Assembly (NCBI RefSeq): GCF_017301635.1
Contig: NZ_CP071091.1
Location: 146,001 to 210,000, forward strand
Source: Myxococcus landrumus
Lineage (GTDB): Bacteria > Myxococcota > Myxococcia > Myxococcales > Myxococcaceae
Direction of reading: 5' to 3'
DNA length: 64,000 nt
Each line of letters opens with the position of its first letter. Position 1 is the stretch's first letter. The notes beneath the pieces were generated by a model. The model did not search any database and was not told the origin of the DNA. It was given only the letters and a program-made list of their open reading frames with translations. Position numbers and translations under genes: made by a program. Shown piece by piece: positions 18,485-27,322 of this stretch.

Positions 18485-20986
18485 ATGGCGATGAACGAGC
18501 GTTACGAGCCCCAGGCGATTGAAGGTAAGTGGCAGGCCCGTTGGGACGAGGCCGGCATCTTCCGGGCGGGCAAGCGCCCGGGCGCACCCAAGAAGTACGT
18601 GCTCGAGATGCTGCCGTACCCCAGTGGCAAGATGCACATGGGCCACGTGCGCAACTACCTCATCGGGGATGTGTACGCGCGCTACTTCCTGATGCGCGGC
18701 TATGACGTGCTGCACCCCATGGGGTGGGACGCGTTCGGGTTGCCGGCGGAGAACGCGGCCATCAAGGAAGGCGTGCACCCGGCCGTCCGCACCGCGGAGA
18801 ACATCATCTCCTTCAAGAAGGAGATGAAGAGCCTGGGCTACAGCTACGACTGGGAGCGCGAAGTCAACACCAGCGCGCCCGAGTACTACCGCTGGAACCA
18901 GTGGTTCTTCATCCAGATGCTGGAGCGAGGGCTCGTCTATCGCCGCTTCAGCAAGGTGAACTGGTGCACCGGCTGCCACACCGTCATCGCCAACGAGCAG
19001 GTGAAGGACGGCGTCTGCGAGCGCTGCTCGTCGCCCGTGGTGGACAAGGAGATGCCCGAGTGGGCGTTCCGCATCACCCGCTTCTCGCAGGACTTGTTGT
19101 CCTCGCTGGACACCCTCAAGGAGTGGCCGGACCGCATCACCTCCATGCAGCGCAACTGGATTGGCCGCTCGGACGGTGCCGAGGCGGACTTCCGCGTCCA
19201 GGGGCACGACGCCTCGCTGCGCGTCTTCACCACGCGCGTGGACACCATCTACGGCTGCACCTACGTGGTGCTCGCGCCGGACCACAAGCTGGTGGACCAG
19301 GTGACGACGCCGGAGCGGCGCGCGGAGGTCGCGGCCTTCGTCAAGCGCATGGCGACGCAGTCCAAGACGGAGCGGATGGGGGAGGGGACGGAGAAGGAAG
19401 GCATCTTCACCGGGGCCCACGCCATCAACCCCTTCACGGGGCAGCAGGTTCCCATCTGGATCGCCAACTTCGTGTTGAGCGACTACGGCACCGGCGCGGT
19501 GATGAGCGTGCCCGCGCACGACGAGCGGGACTTCTCCTTCGCGCGCAAGTACGCGTTGCCGGTGAAGGTCGTCATCCAGCCGGCCACGGGCGACAAGCTG
19601 CCCGCGGGTGAGGCGCTGGAGGCCGCGTATACCGAGTACGGCGTGCTGGTGGACTCGGGTGAGTACACCGGGAAGACGTCCGAGGTGGCTCGCCAGGAGA
19701 TGGCGAAGAAGCTGGAGCAGGAGGGCCGGGGCAAGGCGACGGTGACGTACCGCCAGAAGGACTGGGGCTTCAGCCGCCAGCGCTACTGGGGCACGCCCAT
19801 CCCCATCGTCTACTGCGAGAAGTGCGACCCGGAGCGCCAGGGCATCCCTGTTCCGGTGGAGCAGTTGCCGGTGCGCCTGCCGGAAATCGACGTCCAGGAG
19901 GTGTTGACCGGCAAGGGCGAGCCCCCGCTGGCCAAGGTGCCCTCGTGGGTGAACACGACCTGCCCGAAGTGCGGCGGTCCCGCCCGGCGTGAGGCGGAGA
20001 CGATGGACACCTTCGTCGACTCCTGCTGGTACTTCGCGCGCTACCTGTCGCCGCACTACGACGCCGCGCCGTTCGACCCGAAGGAGGCCCAGCGCTTCCT
20101 GCCCGTGGACATCTACGTGGGCGGGCCCGAGCACGCGGTGATGCACTTGCTCTACTTCCGGTTCTGGACCCGCGTGATGAAGCTGTTGGGTCTCAGCCCC
20201 GTGGACGAGCCCGTCACGCGCTTGATTACGCAGGGCATCGTCAACGGTCCGGATGGCCGCAAGATGTCCAAGCGCTGGGGCAACGTGGTGGCGCCCGCCT
20301 CCATCGTCCAGAAGTACGGCGCGGACACGGCCCGGGCCTACGTGATGTTCGCGGGTCCCCCCGAGCGCGACTTCGACTGGTCCGACGACCAGGTGGAGGG
20401 CGTGTTCCGCTTCCTCAAGCGCGTCTGGACGTTGGCGGCCACGCACCACGCCGCGGCGGCGGGTGCCACCCACGCGGGCCCTTTCGAGGGCAAGGCGCTG
20501 GAGATTCGCCGCGCCGCGCACAAGGGCCTCAAGCGCGTGAGCGAGGCCATCGAGCGGCTGTCGTTCAACACGGCCATCGCCGGCACCATGGAGTGCGTCA
20601 ACGCGCTCTACGCGACGGGCACGCCCGAGACGCCCGCGGAGAAGGCGGCCATGGCGGAGGCGGTGCGGCTCCTGGCGGCGATGCTCACGCCCTTCGCGCC
20701 GCACATCGCGGACGAAATCGCGGAGGCGTACGGGAGCAAGGAGCTCACCGTGGCCCAGTCGTGGCCGGACTTCGACCCCGCGCTGGTGGTGGATGACGTC
20801 ATCCCCTACGCGGTGCAGGTGAACGGCAAGCTGCGCGCGGAGATTCAGGTGGCCGCCAACGCGGTGGAGGCGGATGTTCGCGCCGCGGCGGAGGCGGACG
20901 AGCGGGTTCAGGCCGCCATCACCGGCAAGACGGTGCGCAAGTTCGTCTTCGTGCCCAAGCGCCTGGTGAACTTCGTCGTCGGCTGA
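18485..20986 (+). CDS. leuS: Leucyl-tRNA synthetase
   Basis: This 833-residue class I synthetase charges tRNA-Leu in the cytoplasm. The ATP-binding motif HMGH is at residues 51-54 and the KMSKR loop starts at K593. A Cys-rich zinc-binding segment (CTGC...CERC) precedes the CP1 editing domain, which carries the TGAVMSVPAHDERD motif that hydrolyses mischarged tRNA. The C-terminal anticodon and LeuS-specific domains are complete, ending FVPKRLVNFVVG. I chose the first ATG of MAMNERYEP, with a GAGG-like site upstream; the ORF is open 87 codons further, but that part lacks family similarity. Confidence 0.97.
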   Translation: MAMNERYEPQAIEGKWQARWDEAGIFRAGKRPGAPKKYVLEMLPYPSGKMHMGHVRNYLIGDVYARYFLMRGYDVLHPMGWDAFGLPAENAAIKEGVHPAVRTAENIISFKKEMKSLGYSYDWEREVNTSAPEYYRWNQWFFIQMLERGLVYRRFSKVNWCTGCHTVIANEQVKDGVCERCSSPVVDKEMPEWAFRITRFSQDLLSSLDTLKEWPDRITSMQRNWIGRSDGAEADFRVQGHDASLRVFTTRVDTIYGCTYVVLAPDHKLVDQVTTPERRAEVAAFVKRMATQSKTERMGEGTEKEGIFTGAHAINPFTGQQVPIWIANFVLSDYGTGAVMSVPAHDERDFSFARKYALPVKVVIQPATGDKLPAGEALEAAYTEYGVLVDSGEYTGKTSEVARQEMAKKLEQEGRGKATVTYRQKDWGFSRQRYWGTPIPIVYCEKCDPERQGIPVPVEQLPVRLPEIDVQEVLTGKGEPPLAKVPSWVNTTCPKCGGPARREAETMDTFVDSCWYFARYLSPHYDAAPFDPKEAQRFLPVDIYVGGPEHAVMHLLYFRFWTRVMKLLGLSPVDEPVTRLITQGIVNGPDGRKMSKRWGNVVAPASIVQKYGADTARAYVMFAGPPERDFDWSDDQVEGVFRFLKRVWTLAATHHAAAAGATHAGPFEGKALEIRRAAHKGLKRVSEAIERLSFNTAIAGTMECVNALYATGTPETPAEKAAMAEAVRLLAAMLTPFAPHIADEIAEAYGSKELTVAQSWPDFDPALVVDDVIPYAVQVNGKLRAEIQVAANAVEADVRAAAEADERVQAAITGKTVRKFVFVPKRLVNFVVG

Positions 20987-20998
20987 GCGAGGACCCGG

Positions 20999-21595
20999 GT
21001 GCCCACCGAGGTCCTCGTCATGTGCCCCGCGTGTGGCCACCCCCAACCGGCGGGTGGCCCCCGGTGCAGTGCCTGTGGTGCCTCGCTCCCCGAGGCGCCC
21101 GTGCCCACGCCCTCGGGGCCCTTCGTCTCGGTGGAGCTGGGCGCGGGGCACTCCCTCGAGGGGGAGCATGGGCGGCTCACCTACCGCATGGCTCCGGGGA
21201 TTCCTCCCAGTGTGGTGGAGCTCGCCCAGCTCCGCGCGCTGACGCTGGAGTCACGCCCCTTCTTCGAGGCGCTGCTGCTGACGGCCTTCGGGGTGCTGGG
21301 TGTGGTGGCCTCCAGCCTCGCGCTCAAGCTCGTGGCCTTCGCGCTCGCGGGGCTGGGCGTGTTGCTGGCCGCGGTGTGCCGGGTGCACGCCCTGGTGCTC
21401 GAGGTGTCCTCGGGTGCGAGTGTCCGCTGGTCGCTGGGGCTGGCCCGGCGGGGCTCGGAGCGGGACGCGAAGCTCCTGGGGGCCTGGCGGGCGCTGGCCC
21501 AGGCGCTGCGGGCGCGGGACGTCGTAGTGCGGGACGCGGACGGCGCGGCGCCACTTCCTCCGCCGTCGGAGCCTCCCGAGGGGCCTCGCGCTTGA
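20999..21595 (+). CDS. Zinc-ribbon membrane protein of unknown function
   Basis: This 198-residue protein has an N-terminal zinc ribbon (C9-x2-C12 ... C23-x2-C26). A linker, two closely spaced hydrophobic segments (about 85-125, ALLLTAFGVLGVVASSLALKL and onward) and a cytoplasmic C-terminal tail follow. It uses a GTG start 12 bases after leuS, so it is probably co-transcribed. I recognise no family beyond the ribbon. Such soluble-ribbon-plus-TM proteins are common in myxobacteria and mostly uncharacterised. Confidence 0.7.
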   Translation: MPTEVLVMCPACGHPQPAGGPRCSACGASLPEAPVPTPSGPFVSVELGAGHSLEGEHGRLTYRMAPGIPPSVVELAQLRALTLESRPFFEALLLTAFGVLGVVASSLALKLVAFALAGLGVLLAAVCRVHALVLEVSSGASVRWSLGLARRGSERDAKLLGAWRALAQALRARDVVVRDADGAAPLPPPSEPPEGPRA

Positions 21596-21626
21596 CGGAG
21601 GGGCGCGGCCGGGTAGGGTGCCGCGC

Positions 21627-22148
21627 ATGTTGCTTCCCTTCAGGTCCGCCTCACGGCGTCTCCGTCTGGCCGTGCTGCTGGGTGGAGGGACGTGCCTGGC
21701 GCTCTCCGCGGGGTGTGGTTATCGCCTCACGCCCCGAGGCGAGGGGCTGCCCGCCGGTGCGAAGACGGTGTGCGCCCCCATCTTCACCAATGAAACCCCG
21801 GAGCCCGCGCTGGAGACGCTCTTCACGCGCTACCTGCGCCAGGAGCTGACGCGGGTGGGGAAGCTCGGCGCCGGGACTTCCTGCGACGCGAAGGTGGAGG
21901 GGACGGTGCTTCAGGTGTGGAGCTCGCCGACCATCGTCGGGCGCTTCTTCCGTGTCCATGCGCAGGTGCGACTGCGGTGGGTGAAGGAAGGGCAACAGCC
22001 CCAGGAGACGGTCGTCTTCGGCACCGAGGACTATCTGCCGGGAAGTGGCGACGTCCTCGAGGCGGAAGCGAATCGTCAAGCCGCCATGGACCGGCTGGCA
22101 GCGGTGTTGATGCGCGATGGATTTGATCGGCTGGCCAACGCCTGGTGA
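21627..22148 (+). CDS. lptE: LPS-assembly lipoprotein LptE
   Basis: This 173-residue lipoprotein has lipobox Cys C30 (LSAGCGYRL). The GCGY..L start of the mature protein, then a beta/alpha fold ending in a long helix (LEAEANRQAAMDRLAAVLMRDGFDRLANAW), is the LptE pattern. LptE plugs the LptD barrel in the outer membrane and helps deliver LPS to the surface. LptD is not in the window. An in-frame GTG three codons upstream is an alternative start. It follows the zinc-ribbon gene by about 30 bases. Confidence 0.85.
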   Translation: MLLPFRSASRRLRLAVLLGGGTCLALSAGCGYRLTPRGEGLPAGAKTVCAPIFTNETPEPALETLFTRYLRQELTRVGKLGAGTSCDAKVEGTVLQVWSSPTIVGRFFRVHAQVRLRWVKEGQQPQETVVFGTEDYLPGSGDVLEAEANRQAAMDRLAAVLMRDGFDRLANAW

Positions 22149-22166
22149 GGAGGCGAGCGCCTCCTC
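22147..22166 (+). terminator. Hairpin terminator after lptE
   Basis: GAGGAGGCG, AG, CGCCTCCTC form a compact inverted repeat that overlaps the lptE stop codon. It sits between convergent lptE and rpsT. Confidence 0.5.
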
Positions 22167-22193
22167 CCAGCGAGCCTGCTTCGGAGCCTGCGA

Positions 22194-22212
22194 GGGGACT
22201 TCGAGAAGCCCC
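22194..22212 (-). terminator. Hairpin terminator after rpsT
   Basis: GGGG/CCCC plus CTT/AAG arms around a CGAG loop, with one bulged A, lie 10 bases beyond the rpsT stop on the minus strand. Confidence 0.45.
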
Positions 22213-22221
22213 CCAGGTGCA

Positions 22222-22494
22222 TCAGGCCTGGCGCGCGCTCTTGGCGGCGGCCTTGGCAAGGCGCGAGATGCGGCGCGAAGCCGTGCGCTTGTGCAGCACG
22301 CCCTTGGAGGCGGCCTTGTTCAGCGCCTTGGAGGCCGCCTTGACCGCGTCCGTCTTCTTGGCGGTGTCCTTGGTGCCAATGGCCTCACGGGCGGACTTCA
22401 CCGCGGTCTTCACCTCGGTGCGGACGGTGACGTTCCGGGCGCGGCGCTTCTCGGACTGACGGTAACGCTTCTCTGCGGACTTGGTGTTGGCCAA
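22222..22494 (-). CDS. rpsT: 30S ribosomal protein S20
   Basis: A 90-residue S20, a helical, very basic (Lys, Arg, Ala) protein that binds 16S rRNA in early 30S assembly. The N terminus ANTKSAEKRYRQSEKRR and the HKRTASRRISRLAKA helix are diagnostic. The start codon is TTG, seven bases after a GGAG site. In E. coli rpsT also uses UUG, and the poor start is part of S20's control of its own translation, so the rare codon here may be functional. It is monocistronic with its own promoter region. Confidence 0.97.
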   Translation of the reverse strand: MANTKSAEKRYRQSEKRRARNVTVRTEVKTAVKSAREAIGTKDTAKKTDAVKAASKALNKAASKGVLHKRTASRRISRLAKAAAKSARQA

Positions 22495-22536
22495 GAGAAA
22501 TCTCCAAGCAAAAGGCAGGCTAAAAAGAGGGGGCCG

Positions 22537-22565
22537 TCCTTACTGCGACGCTTCGAAAGCGTCAA
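22537..22565 (-). promoter_or_regulatory. Candidate rpsT promoter with an embedded inverted repeat
   Basis: On the minus strand TTGACG is followed after exactly 17 bases by TAAGGA, about 40 bases upstream of the rpsT start. The -35 is good and the -10 weak. A GACGCTT-N3-AAGCGTC inverted repeat (22547-22563) overlaps the -35 and the spacer, where a regulator could bind. Confidence 0.35.
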
Positions 22566-22634
22566 GGCGGGCGTGCGCATCCAGCAGGGATTTCTGGACT
22601 GTGGCTGCGATCAGCAACCTGCGCGGGGGCAAAA

Positions 22635-23822
22635 TCATCCGGCAATGGAGGTGTATTCCCACATCAGGCCGGCGGGATCACGAAAAGTCAGGCGTCCCTC
22701 GGCGGAATCCACGACGGAGCCGGCGGGGGCTTGCTCCATCACCTGCCGCAGCCGGGCCACGGCCAGGGTGGAAGGGGCCTCCAGCGTGAAGGAGGCCCCC
22801 GAGGCGGGGTGCTCCGCGCGGTGGAACACCAGGCGCACCGAGCCGCTGTCGTAGCAGGCCGTGTCGGGCGCCGACCGGGAGGTGCTCCATCCCAGGGTGG
22901 TGGCCACCGAGTCCCAGAAGGCGCGCTGGGCCTCGAGGCTGGAGACACCCAGCCGGAGGGTGGAGACCGGGGCGCGAGGCAGCGACAGGGGCGGCGGGAG
23001 GGACTTCTCCTGGGCCTTGGCGGCCTGCCAGTGGCGCTCCATGTGCTCCAGGGTGGCGCCGCCGAAGGGGACGCCCTCGGCGTGCAGGGCGGACTCGATG
23101 TGCTGGAAGCGCGTGGTGAAGCGGCGGATGGCCATGCGCAGCGCGTCCTCGGCGGGGGTCTTCACGAAGCGCGCGAGGTTGGCGAGCGAGAACAGGACGT
23201 CTCCCAGCTCGTGCTCGATGGCGTCGCGCTCCCCGGTGGCGATGGCGGCGTCCAGCTCGGCCAGCTCCTCGGCCAGCTTGCCGCGCACGCCCGCGAGGTC
23301 GGGCCAGTCGAAGCCGATGCGGCTGGCCTTCTCCGTGAGCCGCTCGGCGCGCAGCAGGGCGGGGGCGGCCGTGGGGACTCCGTCGAGGACCGAGCCTTCC
23401 TTGCCTGTCTTGCGCTTGCGCTCCTCGGCCTTGAGCTTCGCCCAGTTGGCCAGCACCTGCTCGGCGCCATCCACCTGGACCTGCCGCTCGCCGAAGACGT
23501 GGGGGTGGCGGCTGGTGATTTTGTCGCTGATGGCCTTGCTGACGTCGGCCATGGTGAACTCGCCCAGCTCCGAGGCGAGCTGGGCATGGAAGACAATCTG
23601 GAAGAGCAGGTCGCCCAGCTCCTCGCAGAGCGGGTGCCAGGGGCCACCCTGGGCCACGCGGTCCATCTCATCCAGGACCTCGAAGGCCTCCTCGACGAGG
23701 TAGGGCCTCAGGGAGCGCAGGTCCTGCTCCCGGTCCCAGGGGCAGCCGCCCTCGGCGCGCAGCCGCCGCATGATGTCCACCAGACGTTCCAGCTCCGCCC
23801 CAGGGGTCCCCATTTCGTTCAC
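22635..23822 (-). CDS. mazG: MazG nucleotide pyrophosphohydrolase fused to a C-terminal VOC domain
   Basis: This 395-residue protein has two MazG all-alpha pyrophosphatase domains. The first carries CPWDREQDLRSLRPYLVEEAFEVLD and CEELGDLLFQIVFHAQ; the second carries EELAELDAAI and HELGDVLFSLANLARF. The EExxE and ExxD metal-binding residues are present. E. coli MazG (about 263 residues) hydrolyses NTPs to NMPs and PPi. Here an extra 110 residues (from about 285) look like a VOC/glyoxalase-fold domain, ending DPAGLMWEYTS. I chose the GTG five bases after a GGAGG site; an ATG three codons later is the alternative. Confidence 0.88.
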   Translation of the reverse strand: MNEMGTPGAELERLVDIMRRLRAEGGCPWDREQDLRSLRPYLVEEAFEVLDEMDRVAQGGPWHPLCEELGDLLFQIVFHAQLASELGEFTMADVSKAISDKITSRHPHVFGERQVQVDGAEQVLANWAKLKAEERKRKTGKEGSVLDGVPTAAPALLRAERLTEKASRIGFDWPDLAGVRGKLAEELAELDAAIATGERDAIEHELGDVLFSLANLARFVKTPAEDALRMAIRRFTTRFQHIESALHAEGVPFGGATLEHMERHWQAAKAQEKSLPPPLSLPRAPVSTLRLGVSSLEAQRAFWDSVATTLGWSTSRSAPDTACYDSGSVRLVFHRAEHPASGASFTLEAPSTLAVARLRQVMEQAPAGSVVDSAEGRLTFRDPAGLMWEYTSIAG

Positions 23823-23966
23823 TTGTCCCTCCGTGTGGGGGTGCTCCCCCGGCGTGAGTTCCTCTAACACGCGGCCCCCCAGCCGCATCCGGGAAAGGCG
23901 GAGCGGACCTGGGAGGTGTCGTTCGTTTCGTGCCTGGGCCAGGGTCGCCTATCATCCGAGCCCTGG

Positions 23967-26150
23967 ATGATCCGCCTCCCGCTTTCCGCCTTGCTCCTCT
24001 GGGGCCTCCTACTCCTGACTCCGGCGTTGGCATCCGCGCAGCTCGAAGCGCCCACCCGCCTCCAGGAGGTGGATCCAGGTCCGCTCGAGCCCGACCTCCA
24101 GGAAGAGCCCCTGGACGCCCAGGAGTCGGACGACGCTGGTGCGCCCGACGACGAGGAGGTCGAGCGCGACGAGGCGCCCCGCAAGTCACCGCGAGGGGCG
24201 AAGGCCAAGGAGGAGGCCCCGTCGGCGCAGGTGCGCCCGGTGGGAGGCACGCTGCCGCCACAAGCGGGCGGAGCTGCTCCCGTCGTCGTCCCGCCACGGC
24301 CCGTGTTGAGCCCGGTGCTGGTGCCGCGCATGTCGGATGCCGAGGTGCTCCAGGTCTGGGACCGGTGGCGCAAGGCCCGCGCGACGAATGACTCGGTGTC
24401 GGCGGAGAAGGCGCAGCGGGAGCTGGCGACCCTAAGGCAGGAGCTGTTGGCGGCGGACCTGGAGCCCATCAGCGTGGGCTTCGTGCGCGAGGCCGGCGTG
24501 CGCGGACGGGCAGGTGACATGGCCGGGGCCCTCCAACTGGCGGAGCTGGCGGTGGAGCTGTCGCCCAGGCTGCCTCAGGCGCGCTTCGAGTTGGCGGAGC
24601 TCTACGCGCTGGCCGCACCCGAGAAGGTGGGCAGGGTCTTCGGGCAGCTTCGCGCGGCCTTCGTGTCCATGGCGTTGGATCCACGCTACCGGGGGCCGGC
24701 GCTGGCGGACCTGGGCTCGCTGTTGCTCTTGGCGTGGTCGGCCACGGCCGTGGCCCTGGTGGGGCTGCTGTTCATCCGCCGGGTGCGCTACGCGCTGCAT
24801 GACTTCCACCACCTGCTGCCGCGCGCCGTGGCCCGGTGGCAGTCCGGGCTGTTGGGGGTGCTGCTGCTCGGCCTGGCGCTGACATTGGGGATGGGGCTGT
24901 TGCCTCGGCTGCTCGTGCTGCTGGCCGTGGTGGTGCCCTACCTCACGCGGCGCGAGCGGGTGCTGTCGGCCGTCCTGCTGGCGGGGTTGGGGCTGGCGCC
25001 GCTGGCGGCCGGACAGCTCACGCGGGTGACGGCCTTCGCGGGGACTCCCGCCGAGGATGTCTTCGTGCTGGAGCGCGGAGGCTTGTCCGCGGAAGGCGCG
25101 GTGGCTCGCGTCAAGGCCCGCCACGAGTCGCGCGCGGCCACCTACGCGGAGCTGATGGCGCTGGGGTACTACGAGTCGCGGCGAGGGCTGCTCGAGGATG
25201 CGCGGGCGCACTTCAAGGCGGCTTCGGCCCTGCGCAGCGGAGATGCGCGGCTGTTGACCCGCTTCGGCAACACGTTGGTGGGGCTGGGGGATGTGGACGG
25301 GGCCGCGCAGCTCTATGCCCAGGCATCGCAAGCGGACCCGAGGATGGCCGCGCCCCACTACAACCTGGCGCAGATCTACCGGCGCAAGGCCAAGACGCTC
25401 CCGGACGAGGAAGTGGGCAAGGAGCTGGACCGCGCGGCGACGGCTACGGCCTCCGCGCAGGCGCTGGATGGCTCGCTCCTGTTGCGCGAGCCGCCTCCGG
25501 ATGACCGCCTGCTGCTGAACCTCTTGATGTTGTCGCCGCTGGTGCCGGAGTCGGAGTGGCTGTCGCTCGCGGATGGGCGCGTGGCGGGCCAGCGCGTGGA
25601 GGCGCAGCTTGGGCGCTGGCTGTTGCCTGGGGTGGAGCCGGGGCCAGTGGCCTGGGCGCTCCCCGCGGTGGTGGCGGTGCTGCTGGGCCTCTGGGGAATG
25701 CTGGCGGAGAAGCTGAAGGCGGCGAACGGGTGTGAGCGGTGTGGCCGGCCTGTGTGCAGGCGGTGCGACCCGGAGCTCGTCAGCGGCGGAACCCAGTGTG
25801 GCCAGTGTGTGAACGTCTTCTCGCGGCGGGGGCTGGTGCCGCAGAACCTTCGCCAGCGCAAGGCGGACCAGGTGGAGCGTCACCAGGCCTGGGCGGGACG
25901 TGTCGCGTATGCCGTGGGGGCGGTGCTCTCGGGCGCGGGACACGTCTTCTCGGGAGGGGCGGTGCGCGGCGCGCTCTACGCCTTCCTCTTCCTGTTCGCG
26001 CTGGCCGCGACGCTGCTGCACCACGGCCTGGTTCGAGCGCCGTATGGAGATGTGCCGCTGTACTTCAAGCTGGTGCCGGCGGTGGTGTTGCTGGTGGGCG
26101 TCCACCTGATGTCGCTGCGTGGCCTGCGCCGGCTGCGGCGAGGGGAGTAG
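23967..26150 (+). CDS. TPR-containing multi-pass membrane protein with an internal zinc-finger-like segment
   Basis: This 727-residue protein has a signal-anchor (about 5-25), a low-complexity acidic/proline region to about 120 and a helical segment. Membrane spans lie near 255-275 and 295-345. TPR-like repeats span roughly 390-500, with motifs such as ARLLTRFGNTLVGLGDVDGAA. Another span near 560 is followed by a Cys-rich knuckle at about 588-612 (CERCGRPVCRRC...CGQC), and spans close the protein. TPR plus zinc knuckle suggests a protein-binding role at the inner membrane; function unknown. A TATCAT at 23950 could be its -10. It ends five bases before the DUF4388 gene. Confidence 0.8.
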   Translation: MIRLPLSALLLWGLLLLTPALASAQLEAPTRLQEVDPGPLEPDLQEEPLDAQESDDAGAPDDEEVERDEAPRKSPRGAKAKEEAPSAQVRPVGGTLPPQAGGAAPVVVPPRPVLSPVLVPRMSDAEVLQVWDRWRKARATNDSVSAEKAQRELATLRQELLAADLEPISVGFVREAGVRGRAGDMAGALQLAELAVELSPRLPQARFELAELYALAAPEKVGRVFGQLRAAFVSMALDPRYRGPALADLGSLLLLAWSATAVALVGLLFIRRVRYALHDFHHLLPRAVARWQSGLLGVLLLGLALTLGMGLLPRLLVLLAVVVPYLTRRERVLSAVLLAGLGLAPLAAGQLTRVTAFAGTPAEDVFVLERGGLSAEGAVARVKARHESRAATYAELMALGYYESRRGLLEDARAHFKAASALRSGDARLLTRFGNTLVGLGDVDGAAQLYAQASQADPRMAAPHYNLAQIYRRKAKTLPDEEVGKELDRAATATASAQALDGSLLLREPPPDDRLLLNLLMLSPLVPESEWLSLADGRVAGQRVEAQLGRWLLPGVEPGPVAWALPAVVAVLLGLWGMLAEKLKAANGCERCGRPVCRRCDPELVSGGTQCGQCVNVFSRRGLVPQNLRQRKADQVERHQAWAGRVAYAVGAVLSGAGHVFSGGAVRGALYAFLFLFALAATLLHHGLVRAPYGDVPLYFKLVPAVVLLVGVHLMSLRGLRRLRRGE

Positions 26151-26155
26151 AGACC

Positions 26156-27277
26156 ATGTCCCTGAAAGGAACCCTCAAGGACTTCGGCATCGGCGACATC
26201 CTGCAGCTCATCGGGCAGCAGCAGAAGACGGGCACGCTCCAACTGGACAACAAGGACCAGGAGGTGCGCATCGGCTTCCAGGACGGCCACATCATCAAGG
26301 TCGAGAGCGTCACCCGGAAGCGCAAGGACCTCATCGGCGCCATGCTGGTGCGCGCCGAGCTCATCACCGAGACGCAACTGGAGGCCGCGCTGGAGACGCA
26401 GCGGCGCACCCTCAAGCGCCTGGGGGACGTGCTCGTCTCCAGCCATGCCCTCACCGCGGACCGCTTCCAGGCGATGATGCAGCTGCAGGCGACGGAGACG
26501 CTCTACCGCCTCTTCACCTGGAAGGCCGGCACGTACGAGTTCATCCAGGGGCCGGTGGAGCCCGGAGCGGAAGCCATCCATCCGCTGCGCGCCGAGACGG
26601 TGCTCATGGAAGGCTTCCGGATGGTGGATGAGTGGCCCGTCATCCGGAAGTCCATCCACCGCGACGACCTCGGCTTCGAGCGCCTCAAGGCGCTGCCTCC
26701 GCCGCGCGAAGGCGAGGAGGGCGGAGAGCTGGGCTCCATCGGGGGCACCGAGCGCCGCGTCTACGACGAAATCGCGGTGGGGCGCGATTTGCGCAAGCTG
26801 GTGGATGTCTGTTGCCTGGGCGAGTTCGAGACCTGCAAGGCCCTGCACAACCTGGTTCGGGGCGAGTACGTGCGCGTCGTCCACCCCGAGGGGGCTCCGG
26901 CTCCCGCGCCAGGTGAGGAGCGGCTGGTCTCCCGCATGGTGGGCGTGGTGGGGCGGGTGGTGGCCACCATGGTCGTCCTGGCGGCGCTGGCGGTGGTGGT
27001 GTCCCGGGTGGCGCTCGCCGACCCGGAGCACACGCGAGCAGCCACCGCTTTCGCCGACGCCGCGGCGCAACGTCATGTTTCCGATGCCCAACGCGTCCGA
27101 ATCGAGTCCGCCCTGGAAGTGTTCCTTCTGGAACGAGGGGAACTGCCGGAGCGTCTGGACGCCCTGGTCCAGGCTGGATTGTTGAGTTCAGACGAACTCA
27201 GATACCCGTGGCGGGAGGAATTCTACTACCGGCGGTTGCCCGCTCGGCGGTTCGTCCTCCTGCCTCCCCTGCGCTAG
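26156..27277 (+). CDS. DUF4388 (PATAN) domain protein with C-terminal membrane anchor
   Basis: This 373-residue protein starts with a DUF4388/PATAN domain (SLKGTLKDFGIGDILQLIGQQQKTGTLQL, about 1-60). A two-helix region (LIGAMLVRAELITETQLEAALETQ) and a second PATAN-like section follow. One membrane span is at about 261-285, followed by an 85-residue tail. PATAN domains are protein-interaction modules common in myxobacterial and cyanobacterial regulators. It starts five bases after the TPR membrane gene, so the two are probably one operon. The window has a second DUF4388 protein at 51106. Confidence 0.85.
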   Translation: MSLKGTLKDFGIGDILQLIGQQQKTGTLQLDNKDQEVRIGFQDGHIIKVESVTRKRKDLIGAMLVRAELITETQLEAALETQRRTLKRLGDVLVSSHALTADRFQAMMQLQATETLYRLFTWKAGTYEFIQGPVEPGAEAIHPLRAETVLMEGFRMVDEWPVIRKSIHRDDLGFERLKALPPPREGEEGGELGSIGGTERRVYDEIAVGRDLRKLVDVCCLGEFETCKALHNLVRGEYVRVVHPEGAPAPAPGEERLVSRMVGVVGRVVATMVVLAALAVVVSRVALADPEHTRAATAFADAAAQRHVSDAQRVRIESALEVFLLERGELPERLDALVQAGLLSSDELRYPWREEFYYRRLPARRFVLLPPLR

Positions 27278-27322
27278 CCTTCACGCGAAGTCGTGTTTCG
27301 GAGGCAGGGGAGCGGCGTTACG

